NCBI GenBank assembly: GCA_023260815.1
Contig: JALQUE010000061.1
Location: 1 to 9,845, forward strand
From: Roseovarius sp.
Lineage (GTDB): Bacteria > Pseudomonadota > Alphaproteobacteria > Rhodobacterales > Rhodobacteraceae
Direction of reading: 5' to 3'
DNA length: 9,845 nt
Of this stretch, positions 5,371 through 9,845 are shown in pieces. A program made the translations under genes and the position numbers. The stretch's first letter is position 1, and every line of letters begins with the position of its first letter. The notes under the pieces are model-generated. The model was not told the DNA's origin. It did no database searches and saw only the letters and a list, made by a program, of their open reading frames with translations.

Positions 5371-5602
5371 GTCTGTGGTCCTGCTCGATCGTTGCATCTG
5401 TCGATCCCGCTGTATGACAAAGGTGCAGCGTGTTGAAAAGTCGGAATACGCCACGGGACCGGTGCAATATCGGCGCGATGTGCAGCGGTGCCGGGTCCGC
5501 GTTGCAGATGGCGCCGCACCCGTTGACAGCCCGCCCCCCCGGCGGCATGACCCTCGCCACAGATCTCCCATCCCCCGGCATCCAGGACGTCAGGACCAGA
5601 CC
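5371..5602. promoter_or_regulatory. Divergent peroxiredoxin/citF intergenic region
   Basis: This 232-base gap must contain promoters for both flanking genes. A perfect TTGACA (5523-5528) is a candidate -35 for citF, but the spacing-appropriate -10 (CATGAC) is poor. No convincing promoter for the peroxiredoxin gene and no clear OxyR-type operator could be picked out by eye. Confidence 0.35.
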
Positions 5603-7102
5603 ATGCACAAGCTTCCACGACGGATCGAGGACTATGGCCCGCTACGCGCCTACGCACCTGCCACAGACCCGGCCCCTTGCCGATCCAAACGTCTGGACGA
5701 TCTGGATGCCGCCATCGCCGCCTGCGAGCTGTCCGACGGCGCCACCGTGTCGTTCCACCATCATCTGCGCAACGGCGACGCGGTGCTGAACATGGTGCTG
5801 GACCGTCTGGCCGCGCGTGGCTTGAAGGACCTGCACGTCGCTGCCACCTCGATCTTTCCGGTGCATGCGCCGCTGATCGGGCATATTCGCAACGGCACCG
5901 TCACACGCCTGTCGGCCAATTTCATTTCCGGCCCCGTAGGCGAAGCGATCAGCCATGGCCTTGTGCCGCATCCTGTTGTGCTGCGCACCCATGGCGGACG
6001 TGCGCGGGCGCTGGACATGGGCGAATTGCAGATCGATGTGGCCTTCGTGGCCGCCCCTGCCGCCGACGAGATGGGCAATCTTTCCGGGCGCATCGGCACA
6101 ACCGCCTGCGGCACGCTCGGCTATCCGCTCACCGATGTCGAGGTGGCCCGCCGCGTGGTGGCCGTCACAGATACACTGGTCCCCTTCCCGACCCCATCCA
6201 TCGACATCCCGCAAGGCAAGGTGGACCATGTCGTGGCCGTGGACAGGATCGGCGACCCGTCGGGCATCGCCTCGGGCACGACGACACCTGCGACCGACCC
6301 TGTCAGCACCGGCATCGGGGACCGCGCCGCCGCGGTTATCGCCGCCAGCGGCCTGCTGACCGATGGCTTTTCGTTCCAGACCGGCGCGGGCGGCATCTCG
6401 CTCTGTACCGCCGCCGCCGTGGGTCGGCGGATGGCGGATGAGGGGATCACCGGCAGTTTCTGCGCTGGCGGGATCACCGGCTTTCACGTCGACATGCTGA
6501 ACGCGGGCCTCTTCCGGGGACTGATGGATGTGCAATGCTTCGATCTCGAGGCCGTGCGCTCCTACCAGTCCGACCCCCGTCACCAGATGATGAGCGCGGC
6601 CACCTACGCCGCCCCCCATATCGGTGGCGCCGTGGTGGACCGGGTGGATGCCGTGGTTCTGGGCGCCGCCGAAGTGGACCTGACATTCAACGTCAACGTG
6701 ACCACCAAGGCAGGCGGCATCGTGATCGGCGGCTCGGGCGGACATGCCGACACCGCCGCAGGGGCACGGCTGACACTCGTCACAACGCGCCTGACCGCCG
6801 CCGGCTTCGCCAAGATCGTCCCCCAAGTGGGCACCCTGACCACACCCGGCGCAACGGTTGACGTGGTGGTCACCGACCACGGCATCGCGGTCAATCCCCT
6901 GCGCGCCGATCTGGCCGAGCGTCTGCATGCGGCCGGGTTGCCGATCTGCGGCATCGACGCCCTCTGCGATCAGGCCACCCGCCTTGCCACGCGCACCGCA
7001 CCGCCCGCCGCCTCGGGCCGTGTTGTGGCGGTGTCGGAATATCGCGACGGCAGCGTGACAGACGTGATCCGCCAGATCGCGGACAACCGGACGGGCGCTT
7101 GA
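5603..7102 (+). CDS. citF: Citrate lyase alpha subunit (citrate:acetyl-ACP transferase), orphan
   Basis: This 499-aa cytoplasmic protein matches the CitF family, close to the usual ~500-510 aa. In citrate lyase CitF exchanges the acetyl group on the acyl carrier subunit (CitD) for citrate, and CitE then cleaves citryl-ACP to oxaloacetate and acetyl-ACP. Visible family features are FHHHLRNGD (51-59), QTGAGGISL (259-267), the Gly-rich GGSGGHADTAAGA (376-388) and VTDHGIAVNP (423-432). The ATG at 5603 has AGGA 7 bases upstream and begins a family-like N-terminus; the open frame upstream is intergenic. No citD, citE, citC, citX or citG gene lies in the window, whereas classical loci cluster them in the order citCDEF. 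Downstream genes are for sugar transfer. It may work with distant partners or as a CoA-transferase on another acid; this last point is inference. Confidence 0.9.
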   Translation: MHKLPRRIEDYGPLRAYAPATDPAPCRSKRLDDLDAAIAACELSDGATVSFHHHLRNGDAVLNMVLDRLAARGLKDLHVAATSIFPVHAPLIGHIRNGTVTRLSANFISGPVGEAISHGLVPHPVVLRTHGGRARALDMGELQIDVAFVAAPAADEMGNLSGRIGTTACGTLGYPLTDVEVARRVVAVTDTLVPFPTPSIDIPQGKVDHVVAVDRIGDPSGIASGTTTPATDPVSTGIGDRAAAVIAASGLLTDGFSFQTGAGGISLCTAAAVGRRMADEGITGSFCAGGITGFHVDMLNAGLFRGLMDVQCFDLEAVRSYQSDPRHQMMSAATYAAPHIGGAVVDRVDAVVLGAAEVDLTFNVNVTTKAGGIVIGGSGGHADTAAGARLTLVTTRLTAAGFAKIVPQVGTLTTPGATVDVVVTDHGIAVNPLRADLAERLHAAGLPICGIDALCDQATRLATRTAPPAASGRVVAVSEYRDGSVTDVIRQIADNRTGA

Positions 7103-7175
7103 TCCATGACAGCGCGCATCATTGCCTTGGCCCGCCACCGCGCTATCCCCTTCTGAGGACAAGCAAGGAACCCTG

Positions 7176-8258
7176 ATGCCCCGCCCAATCCCCGCCGCCT
7201 TCGCCGTGCCCGGCGATCTGTCCAGTCCCACGGGCGGCTATCACTATGACCGATGCTTGTTGTCCGCCCTGCGCGACACGGGCCGCGATGTGGCCCATAT
7301 CCGCCTGCCCGACGGCTTTCCCCACCCGTCGGACGCGCAGATGGCAGAGGCCTGCGATCTGCTGGCACAGGTGTCCGCCGACCGTGTGCTGATCGTCGAT
7401 GGTCTGGCCTTCGGGGCGCTGCCCACCGACGCGCTCGCCAAGATCGACGCGCCGATCGTGGCGCTTGTCCATCACCCCCTCGCCCATGAAAGCGGCCTGC
7501 CCGACCCCGAGGCCGCGCGCCTTCGGGCGCTGGAAAAGGCCAATCTCACCCGTGCCGCGCATATCCTCGTGCCAAGCCCTCATATAAGGGATGTCTTGCT
7601 GGCCGATTACGCCGTTGATCCAGACCGCATCACGGTGATCCGCCCCGGCAGGCCAGATCTCTCGCCGCAGCCGGTACCAGCACCCGCCACACCCGATGCG
7701 GGTGCGCCGCCACTGATCCTCTCGGTGGGTCTTCTGCATCCCCGCAAGGGCCATGACACCCTGATCGACGCGCTGTCGCGGATCACCGATCAAGCGTGGC
7801 GCGCGGTCATCGTCGGTGCGCCCTGGGCGCCGGGACATGCCGACGCCCTGACCCGGCAGATCGACGGCGCGGGCCTGTCGGGCCGTGTCCAACTCGCAGG
7901 CCGGGTCGAGCGTGCCACGCTCGACCGTGTTTATACCGAGGCCTACGCCTTCGCGCTCGCCACCCGCTACGAAGGCTACGGCATCGTATTCGACGAGGCT
8001 CTGATCCACGGAGTACCCATCGTCTCGACCACCGCAGGCGCGGTGCCCTGCACCGTTCCGCAAGATGCAGGCACGCTTGTCCCCCCCGAGGATGCCAAGG
8101 GATTTGCCGACGCCCTCAGCGCCCTTTTGCAGGACAGGACCCTGCACGCCGCCCAATCCGCCGCAGCACTCAAGGCCGGTGCGGCCCTTCCCCTCTGGTC
8201 CGACGCCGCAGACCTTGTGGGCGCGATCCTCGACCGGATCGCAGGTCACGGCACATGA
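7176..8258 (+). CDS. Glycosyltransferase family 4 (GT-B fold)
   Basis: This 360-aa retaining glycosyltransferase is predicted to move a sugar from a nucleotide sugar to a glycan, lipid or small acceptor; the acceptor cannot be told. The N-terminal half is degenerate, as usual for the acceptor domain, but keeps the Gly-rich loop (SSPTGGYHYD, 16-25) and VHHPLAHESG. The C-terminal donor domain has LSVGLLHPRKGHD (182-194, with the Arg-Lys pair R190/K191). Its EX7E signature is E266-GYGIVFD-E274, followed by HGVPIVSTTAGAVP. The ATG at 7176 is preferred because AAGGA lies 6 bases upstream. An upstream in-frame ATG at 7122 lacks this site and adds a non-family extension. The gene starts 73 bases after citF and overlaps the next gene by 4 bases, so at least these two are co-translated. 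Confidence 0.9.
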   Translation: MPRPIPAAFAVPGDLSSPTGGYHYDRCLLSALRDTGRDVAHIRLPDGFPHPSDAQMAEACDLLAQVSADRVLIVDGLAFGALPTDALAKIDAPIVALVHHPLAHESGLPDPEAARLRALEKANLTRAAHILVPSPHIRDVLLADYAVDPDRITVIRPGRPDLSPQPVPAPATPDAGAPPLILSVGLLHPRKGHDTLIDALSRITDQAWRAVIVGAPWAPGHADALTRQIDGAGLSGRVQLAGRVERATLDRVYTEAYAFALATRYEGYGIVFDEALIHGVPIVSTTAGAVPCTVPQDAGTLVPPEDAKGFADALSALLQDRTLHAAQSAAALKAGAALPLWSDAADLVGAILDRIAGHGT

Positions 8259-9034
8259 GCGCCGCTGACCTCTCGCTCGCCATGACCCTTGCGCAGCAGG
8301 CGGGCGACATTCTCTTGCGCCACTGGCAGACCCGCGACAGCCTCGCCATCAGCACCAAACGCGCGGGCGACTTCATGTCCCGCGCCGATCTCGATGCCGA
8401 AACCTTTCTGCGTGACGCATTGCGCGCCGCGCGCCCCTCCGACGGCTGGCTTGGCGAAGAAACCGGTGCGGACGGAGACTCCGAGCGTGTCTGGATCGTC
8501 GATCCGCTGGACGGCACCACCAACTTCCTGCGCGGTATCCCGCATTGGGCCGTCTCCATCGCCCTGCGCGAGGCGGGCAGGCTCACCCTCGGCGTGATCC
8601 ACGACCCGATCAAATCCGAGACCTTCGCCGCGCGATGCGGCACCCCCGCCACCCTGAACGGGCACCCGATCCGCACCGCCCCGACCAGCACCCTTGCGCC
8701 TGCCCTTTTCGGCACCGGCATTCCCTTCGGCGGCATGGCCCATATCGACGATCACGCCGCCGATATCGCGCGGCTGATGCCGCTCTGCGCAGGTGTGCGC
8801 CGGATGGGGGCCGCATCCCTTGATCTGGCCTACGTCGCGGCAGGGCGGCTCGATGGCTTCTGGGAACGCCGCCTGCAACCTTGGGACATTGCCGCGGGGC
8901 TGGTCATTCTGCGTCAGGCCGGCGCGCAAACCGAAGGCTGGCACCGCACCCAAGACCCTCAGGACAGCGGCACCGTCATCACCGCGACCCCCGCCCTGTT
9001 CGACGCCTTCGCCCGCGTTATCCGCGCCACCTGA
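8255..9034 (+). CDS. Inositol monophosphatase family phosphatase
   Basis: This 259-aa Mg-dependent phosphatase is of the IMPase/FBPase superfamily. It carries the metal-site motifs in order: GEET (67-70, E68/E69), DPLDGTTNF (83-91, with D83 and D86) and WDIAAG (210-215, D211). Length is typical. Substrates in this family include inositol phosphate, other sugar phosphates, histidinol phosphate and 3'-phosphoadenosine phosphates, and the motifs alone do not separate them. The ATG overlaps the glycosyltransferase stop (ATGA), so the pair is translationally coupled. That favours a role in making or recycling a sugar-phosphate or cyclitol linked to the glycosyltransferase. The gene ends only 17 bases from the convergent methyltransferase gene. 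Confidence 0.92.
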   Translation: MSAADLSLAMTLAQQAGDILLRHWQTRDSLAISTKRAGDFMSRADLDAETFLRDALRAARPSDGWLGEETGADGDSERVWIVDPLDGTTNFLRGIPHWAVSIALREAGRLTLGVIHDPIKSETFAARCGTPATLNGHPIRTAPTSTLAPALFGTGIPFGGMAHIDDHAADIARLMPLCAGVRRMGAASLDLAYVAAGRLDGFWERRLQPWDIAAGLVILRQAGAQTEGWHRTQDPQDSGTVITATPALFDAFARVIRAT

Positions 9035-9051
9035 CCGTCGATATCACCGCT

Positions 9052-9780
9052 CTAATCGGGCAAGCGCGCAAAAAGATCACCCGAAGTGGCATCCCCCGGC
9101 AACCCGTCCAGCCAGACCTTGGCCGCCCGCGCATCCCGCCAGTCGGGCCATAAAAAGCCGCCCGTCTCTCCCTGCACAGGGTTGAAGCGATACGCCCCCA
9201 ACGCCGACAGGCGGTCGATCACCGCATGTGTCAGATGCGGAAACCCCGGCAGAAACTCGACCGACACGATCGGCACCGGCTGCGACAGCCCGGCCAGAAC
9301 CTCGATCTCGAACCCCTCGACATCGATCTTGACGTAACGCGGCAGGCCATATCGCGCGATCAAACCGTCCAGCGTGACCATGCGCACGCGCTGCCTGCGA
9401 TCCCATTGCACATGGCCGAAACCCGGCGCCTCAGACGCCCCCTCGACGAACTCGGCGCGCAGGGACGACACCGTGGGATGGCGCGACGATACCGCCATCT
9501 CGGCCTCGGTCTCGGTCGCCCCCGCCGCCGCCTCGATCAGCGTGACATCGCGCGGCAACGTTCGGCGCAGATAGCCCGCAAAGGGATGCTGCGGCTCCAG
9601 CGCCACGACCCGCGCCCCCGCCGCGCGCATCGCCCGCGCCCGCATGCCCACATGCGCCCCCACATCGATCACCAGATCACCCGGCACCAGCATGTCCCGA
9701 TAGAACCGGCGCCATGCCCATATCGACACGGGATTGTGATAGATCACCAGCGATCGAAGAAACCCCAGCCAAAGCGCCAT
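9052..9780 (-). CDS. FkbM-family SAM-dependent methyltransferase
   Basis: This 242-aa class I methyltransferase is of the FkbM type, which typically O-methylates sugars or polyketide-like hydroxyls. SAM motif I is VIDVGAHVGMRA (37-48), the acidic ribose-binding residue is in VVALEPQ (58-64), and the FkbM signature YVKIDVEGFEIEVLAG lies at 149-164. A C-terminal SVEFLPG strand/loop follows, as in the family. The ATG at 9780 is preferred: AAAGG sits 7 bases upstream. An upstream in-frame ATG at 9804 would add 8 residues but has its AGGA only 2 bases away. It faces the GT4/IMPase pair, and its chemistry fits modification of a surface glycan, but shared function is an inference. Confidence 0.9.
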   Translation of the reverse strand: MALWLGFLRSLVIYHNPVSIWAWRRFYRDMLVPGDLVIDVGAHVGMRARAMRAAGARVVALEPQHPFAGYLRRTLPRDVTLIEAAAGATETEAEMAVSSRHPTVSSLRAEFVEGASEAPGFGHVQWDRRQRVRMVTLDGLIARYGLPRYVKIDVEGFEIEVLAGLSQPVPIVSVEFLPGFPHLTHAVIDRLSALGAYRFNPVQGETGGFLWPDWRDARAAKVWLDGLPGDATSGDLFARLPD

Positions 9781-9787
9781 ATATCCA

Positions 9788-9792
9788 CCTTT
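9788..9792 (-). promoter_or_regulatory. Ribosome binding site choosing the FkbM methyltransferase start
   Basis: AAAGG (followed by TGG) on the minus strand lies 7 bases before the ATG at 9780. It supports that start over the ATG at 9804. Confidence 0.55.
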
Positions 9793-9816
9793 CCACACTC
9801 CCATGGTCCTCAGATA

Positions 9817-9828
9817 GCACGGCCGTGC
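9817..9828. repeat. Perfect 12-bp palindrome upstream of the FkbM methyltransferase gene
   Basis: GCACGGCCGTGC is a perfect palindrome 37 bases upstream of the chosen start, in the place expected for a promoter or operator. On the minus strand it is flanked by TGGACA (before) and TATCTG (after), which make a poor -35/-10 pair with a 15-base spacer. It could be a regulator site or chance. Confidence 0.35.
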
Positions 9829-9845
9829 GACTGTCCAGCGGTCCA

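Noticed and set aside
5523..5551. TTGACA as part of a full sigma-70 promoter for citF
   Set aside because: The -35 is perfect, but the hexamer at proper spacing (CATGAC) is too far from TATAAT to call a promoter; noted only as part of the intergenic region.
5642..7231. 529-codon open frame on the minus strand opposite citF
   Set aside because: Pure shadow of citF: Gly/His/Ala-rich translation with no motifs. Long antisense frames are expected at this GC content.
7143..8249. 368-codon open frame on the minus strand opposite the glycosyltransferase
   Set aside because: Shadow of the GT4 gene, which has intact EX7E and Arg-Lys motifs; the antisense product has no recognisable features.
1..9845. 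CRISPR array, insertion sequence, prophage or toxin-antitoxin genes
   Set aside because: I found no regularly spaced repeats, transposase or integrase motifs, terminal inverted repeats around genes, or paired small toxin/antitoxin frames.

Overview
The window is high-GC, densely packed bacterial chromosome. The gene families (VPLPA-CTERM sorting tail, GC-rich OmpR-type two-component pair, orphan CitF, FkbM methyltransferase) and codon use suggest an alphaproteobacterium, most likely a Rhodobacteraceae/roseobacter-type organism. That placement is inferred from content; no rRNA or marker gene is present. Ten protein genes and one partial tRNA are supported.

Layout. Bases 1-18 are the 3' end of a tRNA-Gln that starts left of the window. 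Bases 19-474 are a non-coding stretch with several perfect hairpins. On the minus strand, 475-1158 encodes a secreted VPLPA-CTERM protein, preceded by an AT-rich upstream region. At 1417-2773 lies a divergent redox/sensory module. A periplasmic PepSY protein and a four-helix b-type cytochrome are on the minus strand. A second PepSY protein, an OmpR-family response regulator and a PhoQ-like histidine kinase are on the plus strand, all joined by stop/start overlaps. The divergent region carries a Pho-box-like direct repeat (CTGTCA-N5-CTGTCA) placed as an activator site for the plus-strand operon, whose first gene may be leaderless. A Prx5-type peroxiredoxin (minus, 4837-5370) follows, divergent from an orphan citrate lyase alpha subunit gene (citF, 5603-7102). 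After citF come a GT4 glycosyltransferase and an inositol-monophosphatase-family phosphatase with a 4-base ATGA overlap. Convergent to these is an FkbM-type methyltransferase (9052-9780).

How the genes may work together. The strongest functional unit is the PepSY / cytochrome b / PepSY / regulator / kinase block. It looks like an envelope electron-transfer pair under control of its own two-component system, with possible autoregulation through the CTGTCA repeat. The right third mixes a CoA/ACP-transferase subunit lacking its lyase partners with sugar-transfer and modification enzymes (GT4, IMPase, FkbM). Whether citF shares a function with them cannot be told from this window. I see no insertion sequences, phage genes, CRISPR arrays or toxin-antitoxin pairs. 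Nothing here is clearly an undescribed defence or mobile system; the most unusual points are the two-sided PepSY module with its promoter and the stand-alone citF.
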